The notes below the pieces were generated by a model. It had not been told where the DNA came from and ran no database searches. It saw nothing but the letters and a program-made list of their open reading frames with translations. From Burkholderiales bacterium (lineage in GTDB: Bacteria; Pseudomonadota; Gammaproteobacteria; Burkholderiales; Burkholderiaceae_C), in assembly GCA_020354665.1 (NCBI GenBank), contig CP070653.1, positions 3,070,249-3,109,410 on the forward strand: 39,162 nucleotides of DNA. Reading direction: 5' to 3'. The position numbers and the translations under genes are program-made. Shown piece after piece: positions 27,686-35,589 of the stretch (positions within the stretch are counted from its first letter, which is position 1; every line of letters begins with the position of its first letter).

Positions 27686-28465
27686 TCAGAGTGCGAACTC
27701 GGCGATCACCGGCGCATGGTCGCTCGGCCGCTCGGCCTTGCGCGGCGCCTTGTCGATCGTGCAGGCGGTGACTGCGCCCTTCAGCGCCGAGCTGACCAGA
27801 ATGTGGTCGATACGTAGGCCCTGGTTCCTTCGGAATGCGAGGTTGCGGTAGTCCCACCAGGTCCAGCTCCTGGGTGGCTGGTCGAACAGGCGGAATGCAT
27901 CGACCAGACCCAGCTCGATCAGCGCGCGCAAGTGCGTGCGCTCCTCGTCGGTGCAATGGATCTGCCCTTCCCACAGCACCGGGTCGTACACGTCGCGGTC
28001 TTCCGGCGCGACATTGAAGTCGCCCATCAGCACGAGCCGCGGGTGACTCGACAGCTCGGCGCGCACCCAGTCGCGCAGTGCCTCCATCCAGCGCATCTTG
28101 TAGGCGAATTTGTCGGTGCCCGGCGCCTGGCCGTTAGGAAAATAGGCATTGATCAGCCGGACCTTGCCGGCCGCGCCCGTCAACGTGCCCGCCACGATGC
28201 GCGCCTGCTCGTCGTCGAAGCCCGGAATATTCTTGAACACTTCGGCGATCGGCTGCTGCGTCAGCAGCGCCACCCCGTTGTACGTGCGCTGGCCGTGATA
28301 AGCCGCGTGCCAACCGGCGGCCTCGAGCTCGCCGCACGGGAACTTGTCATCGGGGAGTTTTGTTTCCTGCACCGCGATCGCATCCACCGGATTCGCGGCG
28401 AGCCAGTCGAGCAGCTGGGGCAGCCGCACCGACAACGAATTGACGTTCCAGGTTGCGAGTTTCAA
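27686..28465 (-). CDS. xth: Exodeoxyribonuclease III
   Basis: A 259-residue endonuclease/exonuclease/phosphatase-fold protein of the ExoIII/ExoA type. Its motifs are LKLATWNVNSL, AVQETKLPDDKF (metal-binding Glu), VLMGDFNVAPEDRDVYDP, then RIDHILVS and PSDHAPV (catalytic Asp-His). It removes AP sites and 3' blocking groups in base-excision repair. The start is a TTG at 28463-28465 (TTG AAA CTC), supported by GGGAGG upstream and by the conserved M/L-K-x-A-T-W-N start; no ATG fits. The gene is convergent with the lipoprotein gene. Confidence 0.95.
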   Translation of the reverse strand: MKLATWNVNSLSVRLPQLLDWLAANPVDAIAVQETKLPDDKFPCGELEAAGWHAAYHGQRTYNGVALLTQQPIAEVFKNIPGFDDEQARIVAGTLTGAAGKVRLINAYFPNGQAPGTDKFAYKMRWMEALRDWVRAELSSHPRLVLMGDFNVAPEDRDVYDPVLWEGQIHCTDEERTHLRALIELGLVDAFRLFDQPPRSWTWWDYRNLAFRRNQGLRIDHILVSSALKGAVTACTIDKAPRKAERPSDHAPVIAEFAL

Positions 28466-28533
28466 TGCACACCTCCCGCAGGGACCCCCAAATCATTGTC
28501 TGATGTTTGGAGCATCCGGGGGAAATCCGCTTT

Positions 28534-28626
28534 CGCCAATGGTGCACTGCGCGGCGGGCGTCTCGCCGCGTTACAGGAGTGCGCGCACGCGCGCCTCAGG
28601 TTCGCGGTCGGCGAGCGAGCCTTGCG
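28534..28626 (-). pseudogene. Decayed copy of the MFS exporter's C-terminal end
   Basis: On the minus strand this stretch reads LADREPEARVRALL, a stop, then RGETPAAQCTIGES. That aligns without gaps to LADQELEAHVRAFL, RPGEKPTVQHYIAER, the end of the MFS gene at 29797. At the DNA level 28534-28617 and 29805-29888 match at roughly three of four bases over 84 nt with no gaps, counted by eye. It has an in-frame stop and no true terminator, so it is not functional. The two related segments flank gnd, 1271 bp apart, in the same orientation. The fragment begins right at the gnd stop codon. Confidence 0.7.
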
Positions 28627-29646
28627 TCAGTCACGATCGGCTTTCTCGAGATGCCCGCCAAAGGCATAGCGCATCGCGGAAAGCACCCGGTTGGCATAGT
28701 CGCCGTGCCCGCGCGAGTCGAAGCGCGCGAACAGCGCGGCGCTGAGCACCGGCGCCGACACGCCCACGTCGACGGCCGCCTGCACTGTCCAGCGGCCTTC
28801 GCCCGAATCGGAGACGCGCCCTTCAAAGGACTCGAGCGTCGCGTCGCGGGCCAGCGCCTCGGCCGTCAGGTCGAGCAGCCACGAGCCGATCACGCTGCCG
28901 CGCCGCCACAGTTCGGTGATCTCGACCAGGTCCAAGCGGTAGCGGTACATCGCCGGGTCGCCGAGCGGTGCAGTCTCGGCGTCGATGGCGTGGTCGCCGA
29001 GTCCGGCATCGGCGTGGCGCAGCAGGTTCAACCCCTCGGCGTAGGCTGCCATGAGGCCGTACTCGATGCCGTTGTGGACCATCTTGACGAAATGGCCAGC
29101 GCCGTGCGGGCCGCAGTGCAGCCAGCCCTGGTCGGCGCTGCCGCGCCCCGCAGGCCGTCCCGGCGTCGGGGCAGCCGCTTCACGGCCGGGCGCGAGCGCC
29201 TCGAACAGCGGCTGCAGGTGTTGAACGATCGCATCCTCCCCGCCGACCATCAGGCAGTAGCCCCGCTCGAGCCCGTGGACGCCGCCGCTGGTGCCGACAT
29301 CCACGTGGTGCAGGCCCACGGAAGCGAGTGCTGTCGCGCGCCGGATGTCGTCGCGATAGAAGGAGTTGCCGCCATCGATCACGATGTCGCCCGGCTCCAG
29401 CAGCGGCACGAGGCGCTGCAGCACCGAATCGACCGCACCGGCGGGCACCATCACCCACAAAGCGCGCGGTGGCGCGAGCGCGTGCACCTGCTGCTCGAGC
29501 GACGCGGTCGCAAGTGCACCCTGCGCGACCAGCGGCTCGACCACTTCGGGCTGGCGATCATGCACGACGCACTCGTGTCCGGCGCGCAGCAGCCGCCTGG
29601 TCATGTTGCTGCCCATGCGGCCGAGGCCGATCATGCCGAGTTGCAT
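28627..29646 (-). CDS. gnd: 6-phosphogluconate dehydrogenase (decarboxylating), short form
   Basis: A 339-residue protein of the short YqeC/GntZ-type class. Features are the Rossmann start MQLGMIGLGRMGSNMTRRLL, VIDGGNSFYRDD, VGTSGGVHGLERGYCLMVGG with substrate residues, and GAGHFVKMVHNGIEYG with the catalytic Lys. A His/Ala/Gly-rich loop lies between residues 185 and 205. It converts 6-phosphogluconate to ribulose-5-phosphate plus CO2 in the pentose phosphate pathway. The ATG at 29644-29646 has AGGAG about 8 nt upstream. The longer frame before it has no support. It is flanked by two related segments from an MFS gene tail. Confidence 0.9.
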   Translation of the reverse strand: MQLGMIGLGRMGSNMTRRLLRAGHECVVHDRQPEVVEPLVAQGALATASLEQQVHALAPPRALWVMVPAGAVDSVLQRLVPLLEPGDIVIDGGNSFYRDDIRRATALASVGLHHVDVGTSGGVHGLERGYCLMVGGEDAIVQHLQPLFEALAPGREAAAPTPGRPAGRGSADQGWLHCGPHGAGHFVKMVHNGIEYGLMAAYAEGLNLLRHADAGLGDHAIDAETAPLGDPAMYRYRLDLVEITELWRRGSVIGSWLLDLTAEALARDATLESFEGRVSDSGEGRWTVQAAVDVGVSAPVLSAALFARFDSRGHGDYANRVLSAMRYAFGGHLEKADRD

Positions 29647-29796
29647 CGCGATACTCCTGTGCCCTGGTGGATTATGGATAGAAGAAGTACGCCCCCTCGG
29701 CGGGCGGAGGCGGCGGCGGCTCGAACAGACCGGCACGATGCGCGAGGCCGGCGACGATCAATTCGATCGCGCGCGGTGTGCTGCAGGGTGTGCCGG

Positions 29797-31377
29797 TCAG
29801 CGCTCGGCAATGTAGTGCTGGACGGTGGGCTTCTCGCCGGGCCGCAGGAAGGCGCGCACGTGCGCCTCGAGTTCCTGGTCGGCGAGCGTGGCGCGCGCAC
29901 GCTGGTGCAGGTAGTCGGCCCACGAGCTGACGATGAAGCGCTCGACGTAGCGCTCCGGGTCGCCCAGGTCGCGGTAGACGCGCCACAGCGTCGCGCCGTC
30001 GCGCTTGCGCGGTTCGCGCAGCGCGATGACGGCTTCGAGGAACGCCGCGCTGTCCTCGGGCCGGATGCGGTAGCCGACCTCGACGGCGACAGGGCCGGCG
30101 CTTGGTGCCGGCTCGAGCGCGATGATCAGGTCCTGCCACGGCGGCACCTGCGTGACTTCGCGCGTGTCGCCCATGCGCAGCGGAAACCAGCGCGCGAGCA
30201 CGGGGCCGGCCGCCATCAGCACGCTGGCGGCGAGCAGCGTCGCCTGCAGTCCCAGTGCGTCCGACACGGCGCCCCATAACGCCGAACCGATCGCGAACGC
30301 ACCGAGCGCGCAGATCGTGTGCATTGCCACCGCGCGTGCGCGCACCCACAGCGGTGCGCTGGTCTGCGTCGCGGTGTTGAAGGTCGACATCACCGACGCC
30401 CACGACGCGCCGCTCGCTGCGAGCGCCAGATAGACCAGCGGCGCCCAGGTGGCGAGCGCTGCGGTGGCCGTCGCCACGGCGTAGACGATGCAGCCCACGG
30501 CGATCACGGCCTCGAGCCCGTAGCGGACGCGCCAGCGATTGACGAACAGCCCGGCTGCGACCGCACCGGCGCCCAGGCAGCCCATCAGCAGGCCGAACGC
30601 CGCAGCGCCGAGCCCGAGTTGCTGCTGGCCGATCGCCGGCAGCAGGCCCCACAGCGCGGCCGCGGCGCCGCCGTAGGCCATCGTGCGCACGAGCTGCGCG
30701 AGGATGATTCGCGAGTGCCAGGCGAAGCGCAGGCCGCTGACCATGCCGCGCCACAGCCGCTCGGGGGGCAGCCGCGACGGTGGGTGCGGCGGCGGTGGCC
30801 AGCGGCGGATGGTCTGCATCATCGCCAGCGCCCCGGCGGCGCAGGCAGCGAACACCCAGCTGGCACCGGCTCCCGCGAACAGCAAGCCGGCCAGTGTCGG
30901 GCCGAGCGCCCGGGCGGTGTTGTAGGCGATGCCCATCAGCGTGATCGCCATCGGCAGCGAGTCGCGCGGCACCGTGTCGGCCACGGTCGAGTTCCACGCC
31001 GGTGTCAGCATCGCGGTGCAGCTGCCGACGACGAAGGTCAACAGCAGCAGCATCGCCGGCCCCGCGACATCGAACGCCTGCAGCAGCACCAGCAGCGCGA
31101 GTGCCACGGCCTGCACCGTCAGTGCAATGAGCAGCAACCGACGCCGGTCGGTGACGTCGGCCAGCACGCCGCCGGGCAGCGCAAGCAGGAACATCGGCAG
31201 GAACACCGCCGTCTGCACGAGCGCGGCGAGGAATCCCGAACCGGTGCGCTCGACGACCAGCCACGACGCGGCCATCACCTGCATGCCGTTCGCGATGAAG
31301 TAGACCATGCTGCCGGCCCACAAGCCGCGGAACGCGGGGTACGCGAAGGTGTCGCGGATCGAGATGGTGGCAGTCAT
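29797..31377 (-). CDS. MFS exporter with C-terminal ABM-like domain (MFS_3 type)
   Basis: A 526-residue membrane protein. Twelve hydrophobic segments of the MFS (MFS_3, EntS-like) type are recognisable, including FRGLWAGSMVYFIANGMQVM, the loop GGVLADVTDRRRLL between helices 2 and 3, and PAWNSTVADTVPRDSLPMA. After the last helix, residues about 435-526 form a soluble dimeric alpha/beta barrel-like domain (VEVGYRIRPEDSAAFLEAV, then FIVSSWADYLHQRAR), as in antibiotic biosynthesis monooxygenases. The combination is a known family architecture. I chose the ATG at 31375-31377 (MTATISIRDTFAYPAFR). Substrate is unknown; export of a small molecule is likely. It is divergent from the phosphatase gene at 31575. 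Confidence 0.88.
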   Translation of the reverse strand: MTATISIRDTFAYPAFRGLWAGSMVYFIANGMQVMAASWLVVERTGSGFLAALVQTAVFLPMFLLALPGGVLADVTDRRRLLLIALTVQAVALALLVLLQAFDVAGPAMLLLLTFVVGSCTAMLTPAWNSTVADTVPRDSLPMAITLMGIAYNTARALGPTLAGLLFAGAGASWVFAACAAGALAMMQTIRRWPPPPHPPSRLPPERLWRGMVSGLRFAWHSRIILAQLVRTMAYGGAAAALWGLLPAIGQQQLGLGAAAFGLLMGCLGAGAVAAGLFVNRWRVRYGLEAVIAVGCIVYAVATATAALATWAPLVYLALAASGASWASVMSTFNTATQTSAPLWVRARAVAMHTICALGAFAIGSALWGAVSDALGLQATLLAASVLMAAGPVLARWFPLRMGDTREVTQVPPWQDLIIALEPAPSAGPVAVEVGYRIRPEDSAAFLEAVIALREPRKRDGATLWRVYRDLGDPERYVERFIVSSWADYLHQRARATLADQELEAHVRAFLRPGEKPTVQHYIAER

Positions 31378-31512
31378 CGAGGCGCCGATTATCGGCACTG
31401 CGGTTCGCCCGCCGCAGTCGGCGTCGGTGGTGCCAGAAGCGCCCGGGAAATCCGGCCGCCGATCGCGCCGGGGTAACAGGCAAGCGCCGTTATGGGTTTT
31501 CGAGCATGTCGC

Positions 31513-31531
31513 GCTGCCCCCGCGGGGCGGC
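31513..31531. repeat. GC-rich hairpin in the MFS-phosphatase gap
   Basis: GCTGCCCC-CGC-GGGGCGGC forms an 8-bp stem with one G-U pair in the 197-bp divergent gap at 31378-31574. It is followed by further GGCGGC blocks. It resembles the GC-rich palindromes upstream of tyrA but has no T tail, so it is not a terminator. I see no convincing promoter in this gap. Confidence 0.4.
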
Positions 31532-31574
31532 GCGGCGGGTAGCATCGCCGACAACACCACCGCTGACTGTGACC

Positions 31575-32339
31575 ATGGACCGACTCGAGTTCTGCAGAAC
31601 GCTCGCGCGCGACGCGGGTCGCCTTGCGCACTCGGCGTTTGGCCGCTCGGCGACGTCGATGAAGGGGCGCCACGACGTGCTGACCGAGATGGACGGCGAG
31701 GTCGAGCGCTTCATCCGCGCTGCGCTGGCGTCGCGCTTTCCCGACGACGCGGTGATCGGCGAGGAGCAGGGCGGCGACGGCGGCGAGCGGCTGTGGCTGA
31801 TCGACCCGATCGATGGCACCGCCAACTTCGCGCGCGGCATTCCGCACTACTGCGTCTCGATCGGCTACCTCGAACATCTCGTGCCGACGGTCGGCGCGAT
31901 CTACGACCCTTGCCACGACTGGCTCTACAGCGCCGAACGCGGCCGCGGCGCTTGGCTGAACGGCGAGCGTCTTGCGGTCAGCCCCTGCGCGGAACTGACG
32001 TCGGCGACCGTCGAATGCGGCTGGTCGACGCGTCGCGCGGCGGCCGACTACGTCGCCCTGATGGGGCGCGTGCTGGGGGCCGGCTGCGCGATCCGCCGCG
32101 CCGGTTCGGGCGCGCTCGGCCTGGCCGACGTCGCCGCGGGGCGCGTCGAGGGCTACTGCGAGCTGCACATCAATGCGTGGGACTGCGCCGCCGGCATCCT
32201 GCTCGTCACCGAGGCCGGTGGTTGGGCCAACGATTTCTTTGCCGGCCGCGGCCTGACCGACGGCAACCCGTTGATTGCCACCAACCGGGCGCTTTGCGAC
32301 GCGCTCGCGGCGGTGATCGAATTGCCTGCTGAAAGCTGA
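31575..32339 (+). CDS. Inositol-monophosphatase-family phosphatase
   Basis: A 254-residue protein of the IMPase superfamily. The metal-site motifs are VIGEEQGG (Glu), WLIDPIDGTANFARGIPHYC (the signature Asp-Pro-Ile-Asp-Gly-Thr), and INAWDCAAG (catalytic Asp). These enzymes remove phosphate from small alcohols such as inositol phosphate, histidinol phosphate, fructose 1,6-bisphosphate or nucleotide bisphosphate. The substrate cannot be assigned from these motifs. It has no signal peptide, so acts in the cytoplasm. The ATG at 31575 is chosen. It ends 17 nt before an AfuA-like binding-protein gene, and this spacing suggests one transcript with the importer that follows. Confidence 0.9.
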   Translation: MDRLEFCRTLARDAGRLAHSAFGRSATSMKGRHDVLTEMDGEVERFIRAALASRFPDDAVIGEEQGGDGGERLWLIDPIDGTANFARGIPHYCVSIGYLEHLVPTVGAIYDPCHDWLYSAERGRGAWLNGERLAVSPCAELTSATVECGWSTRRAAADYVALMGRVLGAGCAIRRAGSGALGLADVAAGRVEGYCELHINAWDCAAGILLVTEAGGWANDFFAGRGLTDGNPLIATNRALCDALAAVIELPAES

Positions 32340-32356
32340 AACGAAGGAGACGACAG

Positions 32357-33388
32357 ATGAAGACGACGAAGTGGATGTGGGCGGCCGCGACCGCGACGAT
32401 GCTGGCCGCGCCGATGAGCGCGCTCGCGCAGGGCGAGTTGGTCGTTTACTGCACGGTGCAGGAGGAATGGTGCCGTCCGATGGTCGCCGCGTTCGAGAAG
32501 GCCACCGGCATCAAGGTGCTGATGACGCGCAAGAGCTCGGGCGAGTTCTATGCGCAGATCAAGGCCGAAGCCGCCAACCCGAAGGGCGACATCTGGTGGG
32601 GCGGCACCGGCGATCCGCACCTGCAGGCCGCCGAGGAAGGGCTGACCGATCCTTATGTCTCGCCGCGCCTGTCCGAGCTGCAGGATTGGGCGGTTCGCCA
32701 GGCGCGCGCCGCGCAGTTCCGCACCGTGGGCATCTACGCCGGTGCGCTGGGCTACAGCTACAACGAGCCCGAGTTGAAGAAGCGCAAGCTGCCCGAGCCG
32801 AAGTGCTGGAGCGACCTGGCCAAGCCGATCTACAAGGACGAGGTCCAGGTCGCCAACCCGAACTCGTCGGGCACCTCGTACACGATGCTCGCGACGATGG
32901 TGCAGATCATGGGCGAGGACAAGGCGTTCGACTTCCTCAAGGCGATGCACAAGAACGTCAACCAGTACACCAAGTCGGGCGCCGCCCCGGCGCGCGCGGC
33001 GGCCACCGGCGAGACGCTGGTCGGCATCACCTTCCAGCACGACGCAGTGGTGCAGGCCGTCAACGGCGCTCCGGTCAAGATCGTCTCGCCGTGCGAGGGC
33101 ACCGGCTACGAGATCGGCTCGATGAGCATCATCAAGGGCGCGAAGAACCTCGAGAACGCGAGAAAGTGGTACGACTGGGCGCTGTCGGCCGAGGCGCAGG
33201 CGATCGGCTCGCAGGCCAAGGTCAGCTACCAGGTGCCATCGAACAAGGCGGCGCCGGTGCCCGCGCAGGCGCCCAAGCTGTCGCAGATCAAGCTGATTCC
33301 GTACGACTTCGTCAAGTACGGCTCGTCGGCCGAGCGCAAGCGCCTGCTCAGCAAGTGGGACGCCGAGGTATCCACCGCGCCGAAGTGA
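32357..33388 (+). CDS. Periplasmic solute-binding protein, AfuA-type (ABC importer)
   Basis: A 343-residue periplasmic binding protein with signal peptide MKTTKWMWAAATATMLAAPM, cleaved near SALAQ. The fold is the ferric/phosphonate/sugar-phosphate type (class D). Features are LVVYCTVQEEWCRPM, MTRKSSGEFYAQIKAEA, GDIWWGGTGDPH, ANPNSSGTSY, and ITFQHDAVVQ. The consecutive tyrosines of ferric-ion binders such as FbpA are absent. The pattern is closer to AfuA, which in Actinobacillus binds hexose phosphates, and the Ser/Thr-rich loops could hold a phosphate. The alternatives are 2-aminoethylphosphonate or another organophosphate. SD GAAGGAGACGACAG precedes the ATG. Its permease and ATPase genes follow. 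Confidence 0.85.
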   Translation: MKTTKWMWAAATATMLAAPMSALAQGELVVYCTVQEEWCRPMVAAFEKATGIKVLMTRKSSGEFYAQIKAEAANPKGDIWWGGTGDPHLQAAEEGLTDPYVSPRLSELQDWAVRQARAAQFRTVGIYAGALGYSYNEPELKKRKLPEPKCWSDLAKPIYKDEVQVANPNSSGTSYTMLATMVQIMGEDKAFDFLKAMHKNVNQYTKSGAAPARAAATGETLVGITFQHDAVVQAVNGAPVKIVSPCEGTGYEIGSMSIIKGAKNLENARKWYDWALSAEAQAIGSQAKVSYQVPSNKAAPVPAQAPKLSQIKLIPYDFVKYGSSAERKRLLSKWDAEVSTAPK

Positions 33389-33461
33389 TCGCGTCCGGGC
33401 AGTCCGTCAACGGCCGCGCCGAGCGGCGCGGCGCACGGAGCACCGGCGTAGCGCGCGGGAC

Positions 33462-35588
33462 GTGCCGGTGAGCACCGCGGCGCTGCGCCCCGGCCTGGTG
33501 GCTCCCGCCCGCCACGACCGGGTCGCGCTCGCCGCGGCGGGCTGCGCGCTGGCCGCGCTGCTCGTGCTGCCCTGGGGCATGGAGGGTGGCCCCTCGGCGC
33601 TGCGTCTCGCCGCGGGCGGCGCGGCGCCGTTGGTGCTGCTGATCGGGCTGACCGTCGCAACACTGGCACTGGCGTGGCTCGACCGCGCCGGTGCGACCGC
33701 GCTCGTTGCGGCCGTCGCGCTCGCATGGGGATTGGGCAGCGGCTTTGCCGCAGGCACGGGTGGCATCTCCTACGGCGCGGGCGCCGCGGTCGCGCTGGTC
33801 GCGCTCAATGTCTGTCTGGCGCGCGCATTGGCGCGCCGCGGCTGGTTCGGCGGCGACGGTGTGATCTCGACGCTGGTCGTCGTGATCGCCTCGCTGCTCG
33901 CGCTGTTCATCTTCTTTCCGGTCGGCAAGAGCCTGCTGGCCGCGCTGTTCGACGAGAGCGGCGCGCTGGCACTGGGTCTCGCCGCCTCGCGACTGTTCGC
34001 GCCCGACATCTGGAGCCTGTCGTGCCTGGTCGGCGGCGTGCGTTGCGGCGTCGCGATCAATTCGGTGATCCTCGGCACGATCGTCGGCTGCGGTTCGACG
34101 CTGCTCGGCCTCGTGCTCGCGCTCGCCGCACAGCGCGGCGGGCAACGCTACGCCGGCGCTTACCGGTTGATGTCGGTGCTGCCGATCGTCACGCCGCCAT
34201 TCGTGATTGCGCTGGCGCTGGTCGTGCTGTTCGGCCGCACCGGGCTCGTCACCGGCTGGCTCGATACGCTGTTCGGCATCCCGCGCTCGCGCTGGATCTA
34301 CGGGCTGCCCGGCGTCGCACTGGCGCAGCTGCTGTCGTTCACGCCGATCGCGTTCATGATCCTCTATGGCGCGCTCGCGGCCGTCAGCCCTGCGCTCGAG
34401 GAAGCGGCGCAGACGCTGCGTGCCTCCAGGCTGCGCGTGTTCGGCACCGTCACCTGGCCGTTGCTGCGGCCGGCGCTCGCCAACGCGTTCCTGCTCGGCT
34501 TCGTCGAGAGCCTGGCCGACTTCGCCAATCCGATCGTGCTGGCTGCCAACTTCGAAGTGCTGTCGATCAAGATCTTCTTCGCGGTCGCCGGCGCGCAGCA
34601 CGATCCGGCGCGTGCCGCATCGCTGGCGGCGGTGCTGCTCGCGTTCACGCTGCTCGCGTTCTGGGGCCAGCAGCGCTGGCTCGGTCGCGCGAGCTACGTC
34701 AGCGTCAGCGGCAAGGGCGACGGCGGCATGCCGGCCGCGCTGCCCGACGCATTGCGCCGATCGTGCGTCGCGATCGCACTGACGTGGATCGCCTTCACGC
34801 TCGCCTGCTATGCGGTGATCGCGGTCGGCGGTTTCGTCAAGGACGTCGGCCGCGGCGACATGACGCTGTCGCTCGCGCACTTCGGCGCCGGCTTCGGCGT
34901 CAACTTGAGTGGATCGGGGCCGATGTTCATCGGCTCGGCGTGGGACAGCTTCTTCACCACCGTCATGGTCGCCGCGGTGTCCGCGCCGCTGACCGCGGCG
35001 ATCGGCCTGCTCTCCGCCTACGTGATCACGCGCCACACTTTCGCCGGGCGACGCAGCTTCGAATTCATGACGATGGTCAGCTTCGCGGTGCCGGGTACGG
35101 TGATCGGCGTCGCGTACATCGTTGCGTTCAACGTGCCGCCGATCGAACTGACCGGCGGCATGGCGATCCTCGTGCTGTGCTTCGTGTTTCGCAACATGCC
35201 GGTGGGCGTGCGCGCCGGCGTTGCGGCGCTGGCGCAGATCGACAAGGCGCTCGACGAGGCCTCGGCGACGTTGCGCGCGTCGACACTGCGCACGCTGCGC
35301 CGCGTCGTGTTGCCGCTGCTCAAACCCGCGATCGTCGCCACGCTGGTGTTCAGCTTCACGCATGCGATGACGGCGGTCAGCGCGGTGATCTTCCTGGCCA
35401 CCGCGAAGTACAACCTGGCCACCGTCTACATCATTGGCCGCGTCGAGGCGGGCGAGTATCCGCTCGCGATCGCGTACTCGTCGGTGCTGATCGTGTTCAT
35501 GCTCGCGGTGCTGCTCGTGGTGCAATGGGCAACCGGCGAAGCGCGGCTCGGGCGGCGCGGGCCTGGGGTGTTGGTGACGGGACATTGA
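33462..35588 (+). CDS. ABC importer permease, fused two-domain (AfuB/FbpB type)
   Basis: A 708-residue inner-membrane permease. It carries two complete ABC-transporter permease domains in tandem, each with the EAA loop: LEEAAQTLRASRLRVFGTVT in the first half and LDEASATLRASTLRTLRRVV in the second. About twelve or more hydrophobic helices are visible. An N-terminal extra segment of some 130 residues with several membrane helices precedes the first domain. The start codon is a GTG at 33462, and an in-frame GTG two codons later is possible. The fused layout is typical of iron, phosphonate and sugar-phosphate importers of this class. It ends one base before the start of the ATPase gene. Confidence 0.88.
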   Translation: MPVSTAALRPGLVAPARHDRVALAAAGCALAALLVLPWGMEGGPSALRLAAGGAAPLVLLIGLTVATLALAWLDRAGATALVAAVALAWGLGSGFAAGTGGISYGAGAAVALVALNVCLARALARRGWFGGDGVISTLVVVIASLLALFIFFPVGKSLLAALFDESGALALGLAASRLFAPDIWSLSCLVGGVRCGVAINSVILGTIVGCGSTLLGLVLALAAQRGGQRYAGAYRLMSVLPIVTPPFVIALALVVLFGRTGLVTGWLDTLFGIPRSRWIYGLPGVALAQLLSFTPIAFMILYGALAAVSPALEEAAQTLRASRLRVFGTVTWPLLRPALANAFLLGFVESLADFANPIVLAANFEVLSIKIFFAVAGAQHDPARAASLAAVLLAFTLLAFWGQQRWLGRASYVSVSGKGDGGMPAALPDALRRSCVAIALTWIAFTLACYAVIAVGGFVKDVGRGDMTLSLAHFGAGFGVNLSGSGPMFIGSAWDSFFTTVMVAAVSAPLTAAIGLLSAYVITRHTFAGRRSFEFMTMVSFAVPGTVIGVAYIVAFNVPPIELTGGMAILVLCFVFRNMPVGVRAGVAALAQIDKALDEASATLRASTLRTLRRVVLPLLKPAIVATLVFSFTHAMTAVSAVIFLATAKYNLATVYIIGRVEAGEYPLAIAYSSVLIVFMLAVLLVVQWATGEARLGRRGPGVLVTGH

Positions 35589-35589
35589 C

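Noticed and set aside
29647-29796. Possible short frame or remnant in the gnd-MFS gap, ending AGLFEPPPPPPAEGAYFFYP on the minus strand
   Set aside because: There is no ATG, no ribosome binding site and no recognisable family. Only a TTG start could open it. It may be read by chance in a Pro-rich GC-rich stretch.
28507-30279. A 590-residue plus-strand frame opposite gnd and the MFS gene
   Set aside because: It has no domain and mirrors the codon pattern of real minus-strand genes. It crosses the gnd-MFS gap only by chance absence of stops.
32357-33388. Ferric iron binding protein (FbpA) assignment
   Set aside because: The consecutive tyrosines that coordinate iron in FbpA were not found anywhere in the sequence.
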